Source: Neoroseomonas soli (lineage in GTDB: Bacteria > Pseudomonadota > Alphaproteobacteria > Acetobacterales > Acetobacteraceae). Taken from it: a stretch of 64,000 bases of DNA. Made by a program: the position numbers and the translations under genes. Position 1 is the stretch's first letter. Every line of letters starts with the position of its first letter. Under the pieces are notes generated by a model. That model was given only the letters and a program-made list of their open reading frames with translations, ran no database searches and had not been told where the DNA came from. The stretch is from the NCBI RefSeq assembly GCF_018129065.1, contig NZ_JAAEDM010000007.1, positions 1 through 64,000 on the forward strand. Direction: 5' to 3'. Below, in pieces: positions 16,799 to 27,196 of the stretch.

Positions 16799-18019
16799 TT
16801 ATGACAGTGCCGCGCGGCGCTGGCGCGCGATCAGCAGCCCGATCAGCGCCAACTGCACCAGGTTGAACGCGATGCCGACCCACCAGGCCGCGGCGTAGAA
16901 GCCGACCGCGTCGTAGATCCTCCCGGCCAGCCACGCTCCGAACCCCATGCCCGACAGGCTGAGGAAGAGCAGGGTCGGCACGCGCCAACTCGCCTCGGCC
17001 GCGGGAAACAATTCGCGCACCGCCAGCACATAGGCCGGGATGATGCCGCCAAAGCCGAGGCCGTAGGCAGCGGCGACGAAGAACAGCCCGGCCTCGTCCT
17101 GCGTCGCGAGGAAGCCGAGCATCCCCGCCACCTGCGCGACGGAGCCGACGAAGACCGTCCACAGCCCGCCGATCCGGTCGGACAGCCAGCCCCAGAACTG
17201 CCGCGCCAGGAAGGCGCAGAGCAGCAGCACCGACAACATCGCCGCCCCGCGGGACGCGCTGATGCCGAGATCTCCGCAGAAGGCCACGAGATGCGCCGCC
17301 GGCATCGCCATCGGCACGCAGCACAGGAAGGAGCAGATGGAGAGCAGCCCAAGGGCCGCATTCGGCCGCATCCCGAGAACCTGCCGCCGGCTCCCCGCAC
17401 GCGGCAACGCCGGCCCGCCGACCGGCTGCGGCGGCGGTGCCAGCAGCAGCGCCGCGAGCGTCACCACGGCGGCCGAGGCGAAGACCCCGTAGCCAAGCAT
17501 CGTCGCCTGCCATCCGAAGGCCGCGATCGAGTGATCGAAGACGGAAGGCCAGATCATGCCCGCCACGTACTGGCCGGAGGAGACCAACGCCAAGGCGGTC
17601 CCGCGACGCCGGTCGAACCACAGCGTCACATAGGCGACCATCGGCGCGAAGAGTGCCCCGTTGCCGAACAGCCCGACACCCAGCCCGATTCCCGCCAGAA
17701 GTGACCAGGACTGCCCGGTCGAGGCCAGCGCCAATCCCGCCAGCAGCGACAACCCGCCGAGCATGGCGACGGCGCGCTGGCCTAGGCGCGCGGCCATCAG
17801 CCCGCAGATCACGCCGCCGATGCCGGTGCCGAGATAGGCGAAGGTCGTCGCGAGCGAAGGCAATGAGCGCCCCGCGCCGAGCGTTTCCGAGATGGGAATC
17901 AGGCCGATCACGACAGTGAGCGGCGCGCCGGCCGCCAGGGCGAGCATCGTCACGACAGCCACGGCCACGACCCAGGATTGTCGCGTCTCGATACTCGGCG
18001 CGAGCGTTCCGTCCGGCAT
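16799..18019 (-). CDS. MFS transporter
   Basis: A 406-residue major facilitator with twelve predicted membrane segments. It resembles the oxalate/formate or monocarboxylate-type MFS group: LVSSGQYVAGMIWPSVFD in segment five and a DRRRGTALA loop. The second half has a cytoplasmic linker (LPRAGSRRQVLG) before RPNAALGLLSICSFLCC, then FWGWLSDRIGGLWT as a motif A-like loop. The start has AAAGGA five bases upstream. It stands alone, divergent from the RND operon, with 282 bases of featureless sequence (16517-16798) after its stop. The substrate cannot be predicted. Confidence 0.8.
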   Translation of the reverse strand: MPDGTLAPSIETRQSWVVAVAVVTMLALAAGAPLTVVIGLIPISETLGAGRSLPSLATTFAYLGTGIGGVICGLMAARLGQRAVAMLGGLSLLAGLALASTGQSWSLLAGIGLGVGLFGNGALFAPMVAYVTLWFDRRRGTALALVSSGQYVAGMIWPSVFDHSIAAFGWQATMLGYGVFASAAVVTLAALLLAPPPQPVGGPALPRAGSRRQVLGMRPNAALGLLSICSFLCCVPMAMPAAHLVAFCGDLGISASRGAAMLSVLLLCAFLARQFWGWLSDRIGGLWTVFVGSVAQVAGMLGFLATQDEAGLFFVAAAYGLGFGGIIPAYVLAVRELFPAAEASWRVPTLLFLSLSGMGFGAWLAGRIYDAVGFYAAAWWVGIAFNLVQLALIGLLIARQRRAALS

Positions 18020-18351
18020 TCGTTTCCTTTCCCCGCGGGAAGTCTCGGCCGGGTGCCCGGTGCCGGCAAGCCCGGTCGGTCAAGGCCAGGCAAGCCGCCG
18101 GGCTCCCATCCGCGCCCCGGGGCAGCGAGGCCGGCGGCATGTCTCGGTCGGCACCTTGGGGGTCATCCCCGGCCCGGCCTGTCCGGAGGGATGATCCGGC
18201 CGTCGGGGAGGTTCCGGTGCGGGACAGCAGGGCAGGGGGTCCGCTCGCGCCATGTATCGTCATGTTGCGGCGCAACAAAGTGACTTGACGCCGTAAGGAA
18301 AACTTATCAGTTTCCGTTTAGAAAACCCCCGAGTTTCCCCAGAGGCCCACC
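18020..18351. promoter_or_regulatory. Control region of the RND efflux operon with TetR-type operator
   Basis: This 332-base gap holds no gene. Near its right end TTGACG at 18285-18290 is a likely -35 element. It is followed by an imperfect 13-bp-arm palindrome: CGTAAGGAAAACT at 18292-18304, TATC spacer, AGTTTCCGTTTAG at 18309-18321 (9 of 13 positions symmetric, inner AAACT/AGTTT perfect). This overlaps where RNA polymerase would bind, as expected for the TetR repressor encoded at the operon's end. A second inverted repeat, TGTTGC at 18263-18268 and GCAACA at 18272-18277, lies upstream. Binding is inferred. Confidence 0.55.
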
Positions 18352-19566
18352 ATGCGACGCAGCGCCGCCCGCTCCAATCCGCACGTTTATCGCCGCGCGA
18401 CTCCGGCCCTTCTGGGCGGTCTGCTCCTGCTTGCCGCCTGCGACCAGGCGCCCGGCCCGGGCGCCGCCAATGCCGCCCCCGCGGCGCCGCCGCCGGCCGC
18501 GGTCACCGTCCTCACGCTGCGCCACCAGCCGGCGCCCGTGACCACCGTGCTGCCCGGCCGCACCAGCGCCTTCCGCGTCGCCGAGGTCCGTCCCCAGGTC
18601 GGCGGCGTGCTGCGCGAGCGCCTGTTCACGGAAGGCCAGGAGGTCACTGCCGGCCAGCCACTGTTCCGAATCGACCCCGCTCCCTTCCAGGCCGCGCTGG
18701 AGACCGCCGAGGCGGCGCACGCCCGCGCCGAAGCTTCCGCCCATTCGGCCGAGATCACCGTCAACCGCTACCGCCCGCTGGTGCGCGCGCGCGCCGTCAG
18801 CCAGCAGGACCTCGACATCGCCGAGGCCGCGCTGCGCCAGGCGCAGGCGGATGTCGCCTCCGCGCAGGCGGCGGTGGACGTTGCGCGCATCAATCTTGGC
18901 TACACGGTGGTGAACTCCCCGATCGCCGGGCGCACGGGCCGCTCCTCCGTCACCGTCGGCGCGCTGGTGACAGCGAACCAGGGTTCGGCCCTCGTCACCG
19001 TCACCCAGCTCGACCCGATCTACGTGGACGTGACGCAGCCGAGTTCCGCCCTGCTGCGCCAGCGGCGCGACGTCGCGGAAGGCGTGCTGCGCCGCGACGC
19101 CGAGGACCGCGCCAAGGCGGTGCTGATCCTCGAGGACGGCACGGAATACTCCCGTCCCGGCGAGATCCAGTTCTCCGAGGTGATCGTGGACCAGGGCACC
19201 GGCTCGGTCACGCTGCGCGCCGTCTTCCCGAATCCCGACGGCCTGCTGATGCCGGGCATGTTCGTCCGCGCCCGTGTCGAGGAAGGCATCATCGACCAGG
19301 CCCTGCTGGTGCCGCAGCAGGCCGTGCTGCGCACGCCGCGCGGCGAGCCCATGGCCTATGTCGTCAACGCCGAGGGCGTGGTGGAACAGCGCATCCTCAA
19401 GACCAGCCGCGCCATCGGCACGAACTGGCTGGTGACGGAAGGCGTGGCCCCCGGCGACCGCGTGGTGCTGGAAGGCGTGCTGCGCATCCGCCCGGGCGCG
19501 CGCGCGAACGCCACCGAGGCGGCGCCCCGCCCCGGCCAGGTCGCCGCGGCCCACGCCGCGAACTGA
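18352..19566 (+). CDS. RND efflux periplasmic adaptor (membrane fusion) lipoprotein
   Basis: A 404-residue AcrA/MexA-type adaptor. A signal sequence ends in a lipobox LLLLAAC with C30, so it is anchored to the inner membrane by lipid. Then come the beta-barrel start [20 protein letters not shown], the lipoyl half [18 protein letters not shown], a coiled-coil hairpin (residues about 115-175), and [18 protein letters not shown] completing the lipoyl domain. It bridges the pump and outer-membrane channel encoded immediately downstream. The 12-base gap to the permease gene indicates cotranscription. Confidence 0.92.
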   Translation: MRRSAARSNPHVYRRATPALLGGLLLLAACDQAPGPGAANAAPAAPPPAAVTVLTLRHQPAPVTTVLPGRTSAFRVAEVRPQVGGVLRERLFTEGQEVTAGQPLFRIDPAPFQAALETAEAAHARAEASAHSAEITVNRYRPLVRARAVSQQDLDIAEAALRQAQADVASAQAAVDVARINLGYTVVNSPIAGRTGRSSVTVGALVTANQGSALVTVTQLDPIYVDVTQPSSALLRQRRDVAEGVLRRDAEDRAKAVLILEDGTEYSRPGEIQFSEVIVDQGTGSVTLRAVFPNPDGLLMPGMFVRARVEEGIIDQALLVPQQAVLRTPRGEPMAYVVNAEGVVEQRILKTSRAIGTNWLVTEGVAPGDRVVLEGVLRIRPGARANATEAAPRPGQVAAAHAAN

Positions 19567-19577
19567 GGCAACGCATC

Positions 19578-22500
19578 ATGGCCCGCTTCTTCATCGACCG
19601 CCCGGTCTTCGCGTGGGTGCTCGCCATCGTCATCATGCTGGCGGGCCTGCTCTCGCTCCGCACCCTGCCGGTCGCGCAGTATCCCAACATCGCCCCGCCG
19701 GCGATCTCGATCTCCGTCGCCTATCCCGGCGCCTCGGCCGAGACGGTGCAGAGCACCGTCGTGCAGGTGATCGAGCAGCAGCTCAGCGGCATCGACAACC
19801 TGCTGTACTTCAATTCGCAGGCGAGCAAGGACGGCAGCGCCGTCATCACGCTCACCTTCGCCCAGGGCACCAACCCCGATACGGCGCAGGTGCAGGTGCA
19901 GAACAAGGTGCAGCTCGCCGTGCCGCGCCTGCCGCAGACCGTGCAGCAGCAGGGCATCCGCGTCGCCAAGGCGACCAACAACTTCCTGATGGTGGTGGGC
20001 TTCGTCTCGACCGATGGCCGGATGACGAATGCGGACATCTCCGACTTCCTCGTCACCAATGTGCAGGATCCCCTCAGCCGCACGCCGGGCGTGGGCGACT
20101 ACCAGGTCTTCGGCGCGCAATACGCCATGCGCATCTGGCTCGACCCCGCGAAGCTGGTGAATTTCGGCCTGACGCCGAGCGATGTCGCCAATGCCATCCG
20201 CGCCCAGAACGTGCAGGTCGCCAGCGGCGAGATGGGGGCGCTGCCCGCCGTGCCGGGCCAGCAGCTCAACGCCACCGTCATCGGCCCGTCCTACCTGAGC
20301 ACGCCCGAGCAGTTCGGCAGCATCCTGCTGCGCGTCCGCCAGGACGGGTCCCAGGTGCGGCTGCGCGATGTCGCCCGCGTCGAGATCGGCAGCGAGAACT
20401 ATGCCATCAGCGCGCTCTTCAACGGCCAGCCCACCGCCGGCATCGGCGTGAAGCTGGCGAGCGGCGCCAATGCGCTCGACACCGCCGATGCCGTCCGCGC
20501 CACCATCGAGCGGCTGCGCCCGCTGCTCCCGCAGGGGCTGGAGGTGGTCTACCCCTACGACACGACGCCCTTCGTCGTGTTGTCCATCGAAAGCGTCGTG
20601 CACACGCTGATCGAGGCGATCATCCTCGTCTTCCTCGTGATGCTGCTGTTCCTGCAGAACATCCGCGCGACGCTGATCCCGACCATCGCCGTGCCGGTGG
20701 TGCTGCTCGGCACCTTCGCGGTGCTGCAGGCGGCGGGCTACAGCATCAACACCCTGACCATGTTCGGCATGGTGCTGGCAATCGGCCTGCTGGTGGATGA
20801 CGCCATCGTGGTGGTCGAGAACGTCGAGCGCGTGATGGCCGAGGAGCACCTCTCCCCGATCGAGGCCACGCGCCGGTCCATGGACCAGATCACGGGCGCG
20901 CTGATCGGCATCGGCATGGTGCTGTCGGCAGTCTTCCTGCCGATGGCTTTCTTCGGCGGCTCCACGGGCGTGATCTACCGCCAGTTCTCCATCACCATCG
21001 CGACCGCGATGGGCATGTCGGTGCTGGTGGCGATCTTCTTCACCCCCGCGCTCTGCGCCACCATGCTGAAGCCGCACAAGCCCGGCCAGGAAACGCGCGG
21101 ATTCTTCGGCTGGTTCAACCGCAGCTTCGACCGCGCCAACCGCGGCTACACGCGCGGCGTGGCGGCAAGCCTGCGCCGTCCCTTCCGCATGATGGTCATC
21201 TACGGCGCGCTGCTCGCCGGCCTCGGCATGGCCTTCATGCGCCTGCCCGGCGGCTTCCTGCCGGACGAGGACCAGGGCATCGCCTTCGTGCAGGTCGTCG
21301 CCCCGCCCGGTGCGACCGCCGACCGCACGCAGCGCGCGCTGGACGAGGTGACGCGCTACCTGCGGGAGGAGGAGAGCGGCGTCGTCGCCTCGGTCTTCAG
21401 CATCAACGGCTTCAGCTTCAGCGGCCGCGGCCAGAATTCCGGCATGGCCTTCGTGAGGCTGCGGGACTGGAAGGAGCGGCCGGGCGCGCAGAACGGCGTC
21501 CGTGCCCTGACCGGGCGCGTCATGGCGCGCTTCGCCACCTACCAGGACGCGATGATCTTCGGCTTCGCGCCGCCGGCCATCACGGAACTGGGCAATGCCA
21601 CCGGCTTCACCTTCCAGTTGCTCGACCAGGGGGGGCGCGGTCATGCGGCGCTCCTGGAAGCGCGCAACCAGCTGCTCGGCATGGCCGCGCAGAGCCCGGT
21701 CCTGATGGCGGTGCGGCCGAACGGCCTGGATGACGAGGCGCAGTTCCGCCTGCTGGTGGACTGGGAGCGCGCGAGCGCGCTCGGCCTGACCGTCGCGGAC
21801 ATCAACACGACCATCTCCGCGGCCTGGGGCAGCACCTACGTCAACGACTTCATGGATCGCGGCCGCGTCAAGCGCGTTTATATCCAGGGCGATGCCGAGG
21901 CGCGCATGCTCCCCGGCGACCTCGACCGCTGGTTCGTGCGCAACGCGCAGGGCCAGATGGTGCCGTTCTCCGCCTTCGCGCATACCGAATGGGCCTACGG
22001 CTCCCCGCGGCTTGAGCGCTTCAACGGCATCCCCTCGCGCGAGATCGCGGGGGCCCCGGCGCCGGGCTTCACCACCGGCGACGCCATGGCGGAGATGGAG
22101 CGGCTCGCCGCGCAGCTCCCGCCCGGCTTCGGCCATGCCTGGAGTGGCATCTCCTACGAGGAACGCCAGTCCTCCGGCCAGGCGCCGATGCTCTACGCGT
22201 TGTCGCTGCTGGTGGTGTTCCTCTGCCTCGCCGCGCTCTACGAGAGCTGGTCCGTCCCGGCGGCGGTGATGATGGTGGTGCCGCTCGGCGTGCTCGGCGC
22301 CGTTGCCGCATCGCTGGGGCGCGGCCTGTCCAACGACGTGTACTTCCAGGTCGGCCTGCTCACCACGATCGGCCTCTCCGCCAAGAACGCGATCCTCATC
22401 GTCGAGTTCGCGAAGGAGAACTTCGACCGCGGCATGAGCCTGCTCGATGCCGCGGTGGATGCGGCGCGGCAGCGACTGCGGCCGATCATCATGACCTCGC

Positions 22501-22724
22501 TCGCCTTCGGCCTCGGCGTGGTGCCGCTGGCCATCTCCACGGGCGCGGGCGCGGGCGGGCAGAACGCCATCGGCACGGGCGTGCTGGGCGGCGTGGCCAG
22601 CGGCACGCTGCTCGCCATCGTCTTCGTGCCCGTCTTCTTCCTCGTGGTGCTGCGGCTGTTCCGCACCAGGCCGAAGACCACCGATGTCACCACGCCGGCG
22701 CCGCTGCCGGCGGCCGGGGAATGA
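19578..22724 (+). CDS. RND multidrug efflux permease, HAE-1 (AcrB/MexB) family
   Basis: A 1048-residue inner-membrane proton-drug antiporter with twelve membrane segments and two large periplasmic loops. It starts with the standard [16 protein letters not shown]. The proton relay aspartates sit in [16 protein letters not shown] in segment 4, and the partner lysine in [15 protein letters not shown] in segment 10. [10 protein letters not shown] opens the second loop. Length and motifs fit AcrB closely. It would trimerise with the adaptor upstream and channel downstream to expel lipophilic compounds. The stop overlaps the next start (ATGA). Confidence 0.95.
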   Translation: MARFFIDRPVFAWVLAIVIMLAGLLSLRTLPVAQYPNIAPPAISISVAYPGASAETVQSTVVQVIEQQLSGIDNLLYFNSQASKDGSAVITLTFAQGTNPDTAQVQVQNKVQLAVPRLPQTVQQQGIRVAKATNNFLMVVGFVSTDGRMTNADISDFLVTNVQDPLSRTPGVGDYQVFGAQYAMRIWLDPAKLVNFGLTPSDVANAIRAQNVQVASGEMGALPAVPGQQLNATVIGPSYLSTPEQFGSILLRVRQDGSQVRLRDVARVEIGSENYAISALFNGQPTAGIGVKLASGANALDTADAVRATIERLRPLLPQGLEVVYPYDTTPFVVLSIESVVHTLIEAIILVFLVMLLFLQNIRATLIPTIAVPVVLLGTFAVLQAAGYSINTLTMFGMVLAIGLLVDDAIVVVENVERVMAEEHLSPIEATRRSMDQITGALIGIGMVLSAVFLPMAFFGGSTGVIYRQFSITIATAMGMSVLVAIFFTPALCATMLKPHKPGQETRGFFGWFNRSFDRANRGYTRGVAASLRRPFRMMVIYGALLAGLGMAFMRLPGGFLPDEDQGIAFVQVVAPPGATADRTQRALDEVTRYLREEESGVVASVFSINGFSFSGRGQNSGMAFVRLRDWKERPGAQNGVRALTGRVMARFATYQDAMIFGFAPPAITELGNATGFTFQLLDQGGRGHAALLEARNQLLGMAAQSPVLMAVRPNGLDDEAQFRLLVDWERASALGLTVADINTTISAAWGSTYVNDFMDRGRVKRVYIQGDAEARMLPGDLDRWFVRNAQGQMVPFSAFAHTEWAYGSPRLERFNGIPSREIAGAPAPGFTTGDAMAEMERLAAQLPPGFGHAWSGISYEERQSSGQAPMLYALSLLVVFLCLAALYESWSVPAAVMMVVPLGVLGAVAASLGRGLSNDVYFQVGLLTTIGLSAKNAILIVEFAKENFDRGMSLLDAAVDAARQRLRPIIMTSLAFGLGVVPLAISTGAGAGGQNAIGTGVLGGVASGTLLAIVFVPVFFLVVLRLFRTRPKTTDVTTPAPLPAAGE

Positions 22725-24211
22725 CCATGAATCGCCTTCCTGCCCTGTCCTTCGCGCTGCTGCTGACCGCCGGTTGCAGCCTGATCCCCGACCGGCCGGC
22801 GACCGATCCGACGATCGCCGCCGGCTGGCCGGACGGCCCGGCCTATCGCCGAACAACCGCACCCGCCGCCGTGCCGGCCGACCCGGTGCAGGCGGCCGAT
22901 GCCATCGGCTGGCGGGACGCCTTCAGCGACCCGCGCCTGCAGCGCGCGATCGAGACGGCGCTCGCCAACAACCGGGACCTGCGCGTCGCCGTGCTGAACG
23001 TCGCGCTGGCCGAATCGCAGTACCGTGTGCAGCGCGCCGACCTTTTCCCGCAGGTCGGCGCCACCGGCAGCCTCGATGCCAGCCGCACGCCGCTGCCCGT
23101 CGCCTCCGCCGCCGTGCCGATCGACGCGACGGCGGGGATCACGCGGCGGATCTACGGCGCCGGCATCGGCTTCAGCGCCTACGAGATCGACCTCTTCGGC
23201 CGCGTGCGCAGCCTCAGCACCGCGGCCTTCGAGCGCTACCTCGGCTACGTCGAGACCCGCCGCGCTGCGCAGATCAGCCTGGTGGCGCAGGTCGCCAATG
23301 CCTGGCTCGCCATCGCCGCCGACCAGGAGGCGCTCGCCCTGACGGAGCGGACGCTGGCGAACCAGCAGGAGGCCTTCGGCATCACCCGCGCCGGCTATGA
23401 GGGCGGGACGGCGACGGAACTCGCGCTGCGCCAGGCCCAGACCTCGGTCGAGACGGCGCGCGCCGGCCTCGAGCGCTATTCCCGGCTGAAGGCGCAGGAC
23501 ATCAACGCGCTGGCGCTGCTGCTCGGCGGCCCGGTGCCGGAGGACGTCCTGCCCACCTCCGTCTCCTCGCTCGGCCGCGCGGTGGCCGAGGTTTCCCCCG
23601 GCCTCTCCTCGGACATCCTGCTGCGCCGGCCGGACGTGCTGGCGGCGGAGCGCAACCTGGTCGCGGCGAATGCCGAGATCGGCGCCGCCCGCGCGGCCTT
23701 CTTCCCGAGCATCACCCTGACCGCGAACGCCGGCACGGCGAGCGCGGGGCTCTCCCAGCTCTTCGGCGCAGGCAGCGGCGCCTGGACCTTCGCGCCGCAG
23801 ATCAACCTGCCGATCTTCACCGCCGGGGCGCTGCAGGGCAGCCTCGATGCGGCGCGCATCCGCACCGACATCCAGGTCGCGACCTACGAGCGCACGGTGC
23901 AGGGCGCCTTCCGAGAGGTGGCGGACGCGCTGGCCGCCCGCGGCACCTACGACCGGCAGATCGCCGCCCAGCGGGCGCTGGTCGGGGCCTACCAGGATGC
24001 CTACCGGCTCGCCCTGCTGCGCTTCCGCAGTGGGCTCGACAACTACCAGGCGCCGCTCGACTCCCAGCGCCAGCTCTTCACCGCGCAACAGGAGCTGATC
24101 GCCCTGGAATTGCAACGACTCCAGAACCGTGTCTCGCTATACCGTGCCCTCGGCGGGGGTTGGAACGAACGGAGCGGGACGGTGGTGCAGGCGGGGGCAG
24201 GGCGATCATGA
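22721..24211 (+). CDS. RND efflux outer-membrane channel, NodT/OprM family lipoprotein
   Basis: A 496-residue outer-membrane factor of the TolC fold. A short signal sequence ends at TAGC (C19), a probable lipidation site. Two outer-membrane efflux repeats follow: [24 protein letters not shown] in the first, then [35 protein letters not shown], the hallmark of NodT-type channels, in the second. An alternative ATG lies two codons in. The start overlaps the permease stop and the stop overlaps the TetR start, both by four bases. Confidence 0.93.
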   Translation: MTMNRLPALSFALLLTAGCSLIPDRPATDPTIAAGWPDGPAYRRTTAPAAVPADPVQAADAIGWRDAFSDPRLQRAIETALANNRDLRVAVLNVALAESQYRVQRADLFPQVGATGSLDASRTPLPVASAAVPIDATAGITRRIYGAGIGFSAYEIDLFGRVRSLSTAAFERYLGYVETRRAAQISLVAQVANAWLAIAADQEALALTERTLANQQEAFGITRAGYEGGTATELALRQAQTSVETARAGLERYSRLKAQDINALALLLGGPVPEDVLPTSVSSLGRAVAEVSPGLSSDILLRRPDVLAAERNLVAANAEIGAARAAFFPSITLTANAGTASAGLSQLFGAGSGAWTFAPQINLPIFTAGALQGSLDAARIRTDIQVATYERTVQGAFREVADALAARGTYDRQIAAQRALVGAYQDAYRLALLRFRSGLDNYQAPLDSQRQLFTAQQELIALELQRLQNRVSLYRALGGGWNERSGTVVQAGAGRS

Positions 24212-24846
24212 GCGCCAGTGCGGAACTTGCGCACCGGCGGCGTCTGCCGGAAGCCGACCGCTGCCGTGTGCTGCGGGAAGCGGCGGAGACGGTGTTCCTG
24301 CGCGACGGCTACGCGGCCGCCCACATGGACGAGGTGGCGCGCGCCGCCGGCATGTCCAAGCGCACGCTCTACCAGCACTACGCCTCGAAGGAGGCGCTGT
24401 TCGAGGCGGTGATGCTGGACTGCCTCAGCCCCATGGGCATCGACCCCGAGCCGGAGAACGAGCCGCAACTCGGCGCCGCCTTGCGCGGCATGCTGGTCTC
24501 GCTCACGCGCCACTTGTTCGAGCCGCGGCAGGTCGCGATCTTCCGCCTGGTCATCGCCGAGGTGAAGCGTTCCCCCGAACTCGCCGACGCCTTCCATCGC
24601 GCCGGACCAGGCCGTGGCGCCAGTTCCATCGAGCGCCGCCTGGCGGCGGAGATGGCGCAGGGCCGGCTGCGGCTGTCGGATGCGCGCCAGGCCGCCCGCA
24701 TGCTGTTCGGGATGGCCATCGGCGCGGCGCACATGGCGCTGCTGCTCGGCCTGCAGGGCCCGCCCACGGAGGCGGAGATGGAACGGGTCGTCGGCGAGGC
24801 CGTGGAGGTCTTCCTGCGCGGGGCATTGGCGCCTCCGGGCCGCTGA
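24208..24846 (+). CDS. TetR/AcrR family repressor of the RND operon
   Basis: A 212-residue regulator with a TetR helix-turn-helix at residues about 15-62 ([20 protein letters not shown], then [20 protein letters not shown]). A helical ligand-binding domain with the AefR-like/TetR_C pattern follows. Being the last, translationally coupled gene of the pump operon (ATGA overlap), it would track pump expression and give feedback control. The palindrome at 18292-18321 is the natural operator candidate. A hairpin (GGCCCG at 24870-24875, CGGGCC at 24884-24889, then TTT) after the stop may terminate the operon. Confidence 0.88.
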   Translation: MSASAELAHRRRLPEADRCRVLREAAETVFLRDGYAAAHMDEVARAAGMSKRTLYQHYASKEALFEAVMLDCLSPMGIDPEPENEPQLGAALRGMLVSLTRHLFEPRQVAIFRLVIAEVKRSPELADAFHRAGPGRGASSIERRLAAEMAQGRLRLSDARQAARMLFGMAIGAAHMALLLGLQGPPTEAEMERVVGEAVEVFLRGALAPPGR

Positions 24847-25045
24847 CGGCAGGGAGGTCCGCGGGTCAGGGCCCGATCCCGAGCGGGCCTTTCCGGCCCC
24901 GGGGGCTGGCGCTCCGGGGCTTCGTTCAGCCGTGGGATCCTGGCCCGGGATGGGCCGGCAGCCTCACGGCGAAGGAATGCGCGGTCGCGTGCCGGCCATC
25001 GGCATCCGGCACAGCGCGTTCACGGCTTCCTGCGCGGTGATGGCG

Positions 25046-25765
25046 TCAGCCGCCGGCGGAAAAGCGCCCGACCAGACGGTGCCGGTCCCCGGCATGCCAG
25101 AGCCGCGCGAAGGTGACGGGCGTGGCGCCGTTCCAGGTGCGACGTTCGACCACAAGCGCCGCGTCGCCCGCGTTCATGCCGAGCAGTTTCGCGACGCCGG
25201 CGGGCGCAGCGGCGGCGTGGATGGCGTGCTCCGCCTCGGTCCATGGCACGTGGTCGAGCAGCCAGCGGCCGGGCGGCGCGGCCGTGAACGGCTCCTCCGC
25301 AGCACCCGGCGCGGCGTCGAGATTGACGAGGCGTTCCTCCACCTGCGCGGGCTTGCCGTCCGAGAGGTGGCGCGTCGTGATGTCGAGCAGCAGCCTGCCG
25401 GCGGGAATGTCCATCTCGTCCCTCTTCGCCGGACGCACCGCGCGGGAGAGAATCTCGAAGCGGTGCTCGTGGCCCGCAGCGCGGATCTCGGCGCCGATGT
25501 CCCAGATCTCGAACACCGCACGGCCGCGCGCCTCCGGGCTCGCCACCGTGCCGGCGCGGCGGTTGCGGCGCACGAGGCCTTCGGCGGCCAGCGCGGCGAC
25601 GGCCCGATGCACCGTCATGCGCGATGCGCCGAACAGTGCCATCAGTTCGCTCTCGGGCGGGATGCGGCCGCCGGGCGGGATGCGGCCGGTGAGGATGGCG
25701 GAGCTGAGCGCGCGACGGATCTGCGCGTGCATCGGGCCTTCGCCGTCGAGGACGAAGGCGCTCAT
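25046..25765 (-). CDS. hutC: Histidine utilisation repressor HutC
   Basis: A 239-residue GntR-family repressor of the HutC subfamily. Residues 8-75 are the winged helix (IRRALSSAILTGRIPPGGRI, then LMALFGASRMTVHRAVAALA). The rest is a UTRA sensor domain ending in VVERRTWNGATPVTFARLWH, a segment typical of HutC. Urocanate is the known inducer in the family. The start overlaps the hutF stop by four bases, so hutF-hutC form one unit and the repressor is autoregulated through the operator at 27135-27147. Confidence 0.9.
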   Translation of the reverse strand: MSAFVLDGEGPMHAQIRRALSSAILTGRIPPGGRIPPESELMALFGASRMTVHRAVAALAAEGLVRRNRRAGTVASPEARGRAVFEIWDIGAEIRAAGHEHRFEILSRAVRPAKRDEMDIPAGRLLLDITTRHLSDGKPAQVEERLVNLDAAPGAAEEPFTAAPPGRWLLDHVPWTEAEHAIHAAAAPAGVAKLLGMNAGDAALVVERRTWNGATPVTFARLWHAGDRHRLVGRFSAGG

Positions 25766-27111
25766 GTCGTGAGGATGCGCGCGAGGGTGGCGGCGACGCG
25801 GCGCTCGGCCGCCGCGCGCGCGGAATGCGTGCCGTCCTCGACGACGCGCGCACCGCGTACCCAGACCTCGCGGATCGCACCCTCGCGCGAGGCGAAGAGC
25901 AGGGTGTCGAGGCGCCGGTCGCCGTCCCGTGCGGCGAAGGCGGGGTGATCCGGATCGAGCAGCACCAGGTCGGCATGGGCACCCGGCACGATGCCCGCGG
26001 GACCGGCGGCAAGCGCCTGCGTTCCGCCTGCGACCGCCGCCTGCCACAGCGCGCGCGCGGTCGAGCCGCCGCGCGGCGCCAGCGCGTTGCGCGTCCGCTG
26101 CGCGAGGCGCTGGGAATACTCGAGGGTGCGCAGTTCCATCGCTGCCGAGACAAGCACGTTGGAATCCGTGCCCACGCCGAACCGTCCGCCCGCGGCGCGG
26201 TAGGCCACGGCAGGGAAGATGCCGTCGCCGAGGTTGCTCTCGGTGACCGGGCAGAGCCCCACCACCGCGCCGGCTTGCGCGACACGCGTGAGTTCGGCCG
26301 CCGTTCCGTGCGTCGCGTGGATCAGGCACCAGCGTGCATCGACGAGCCCGGCTTCGAGCAGCGCGGCGATCGGCGGCAGGCCGAGGATGCGCAGCGAGGC
26401 CTCGACCTCCTTCGCCTGTTCCGCGGCATGGATGTGCAGGGGTTCGCCGGGCTGCGCCATGGTGGCGACGGCGCCGATCTCCGCGATCGTCGCGGCACGC
26501 AGGGAATGCGGCGCCAGGCCAAGATTTGAACCCGGCAGGCCCGCGATGGCGCGGCGGCTGCCCTCGACCAGCGCGGCGAAGCCGTCGAGGCCGTTCAGGA
26601 AGCGTCGCTGCCCCGCCACTGGCGGTGCGCCGCCGATCTCCCCATGCGCGTAGAAGCAGGGCAGCAGCGTCAGGTTGATGCCGGTCGCATGCGCGGCGGC
26701 AGCGATGCGCACGGCCATCTCGGCGCGGTCGGCATATGGCGCGCCGCCCGGCGCGTGATGCAGGTAGTGGAACTCGCCGACGCGGGTGAAACCGGCCTCC
26801 AGCATCTCCGCATAGGCCAGTATCGCGATCGCCTCGACATCCTCGGGGGTGAGGTGGGCGAGGAAGCGGTACATCAGTTCACGCCAGGTCCAGAAGGAAT
26901 CCTCGCTGTCGCCGGCGTGTTCCGTCAGGCCCGCCATGCCGCGCTGGAAGGCGTGGGAATGCAGGTTCGGCAGGCCCGGGATCGCCACCAGGCGGCCGGG
27001 TTCGGCGTCTGGCACCACCGCGCCGATGCGGCCTTCGGCGTCGATCTCCACCCGCACGTTCCGCCGCCAGCCTTCGGGCAGCAGGGCCTCGGCAAAAACC
27101 ATCTTGCGCAT
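25762..27111 (-). CDS. hutF: Formimidoylglutamate deiminase
   Basis: A 449-residue amidohydrolase converting N-formimidoyl-glutamate to N-formylglutamate plus ammonia, the fourth step of the five-step histidine pathway. Metal ligands are seen in NLHSHAFQRG, PLHIHAAEQ and LIHATHG, with the final aspartate in GVGTDSNVLVS. The ATG at 27111 has a GGAG site eight bases upstream; the GTG two codons earlier is too close to it. It is divergent from hutI, and the HutC-type operator lies between. The next enzyme, N-formylglutamate amidohydrolase (hutG), is not in the window. Confidence 0.92.
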   Translation of the reverse strand: MRKMVFAEALLPEGWRRNVRVEIDAEGRIGAVVPDAEPGRLVAIPGLPNLHSHAFQRGMAGLTEHAGDSEDSFWTWRELMYRFLAHLTPEDVEAIAILAYAEMLEAGFTRVGEFHYLHHAPGGAPYADRAEMAVRIAAAAHATGINLTLLPCFYAHGEIGGAPPVAGQRRFLNGLDGFAALVEGSRRAIAGLPGSNLGLAPHSLRAATIAEIGAVATMAQPGEPLHIHAAEQAKEVEASLRILGLPPIAALLEAGLVDARWCLIHATHGTAAELTRVAQAGAVVGLCPVTESNLGDGIFPAVAYRAAGGRFGVGTDSNVLVSAAMELRTLEYSQRLAQRTRNALAPRGGSTARALWQAAVAGGTQALAAGPAGIVPGAHADLVLLDPDHPAFAARDGDRRLDTLLFASREGAIREVWVRGARVVEDGTHSARAAAERRVAATLARILTT

Positions 27112-27134
27112 CGGCACGGCTCCGGAGCAGAATA

Positions 27135-27147
27135 ATGTCTATACAAT
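27135..27147. promoter_or_regulatory. HutC-type operator between hutF and hutI
   Basis: ATGTCTATACAAT at 27135-27147 (reverse complement ATTGTATAGACAT) is a near-palindrome of the kind bound by HutC. It lies in the 85-base divergent gap between hutF and hutI and is the only AT-rich patch there. One site here could repress both arms of the divergon. The site match is from memory of HutC operators; binding is inferred from position and the hutC gene next door. Confidence 0.65.
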
Positions 27148-27196
27148 AACTCCGCTGATCCAGCCTGGCCAGCGCGGAAAATGGGAGACGCGGCGC

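Noticed and set aside
18285-18310. Exact -10 element for the efflux operon promoter
   Set aside because: Candidates such as TTATCA lie only 13 bases from TTGACG and others are poor matches, so only the -35 and the operator are reported.
19356-22862. A 1168-residue open frame antisense to the efflux permease
   Set aside because: It is a by-product of extreme third-position GC opposite a clear AcrB-type gene. Its translation is His/Arg/Asp-rich low complexity with no fold pattern.
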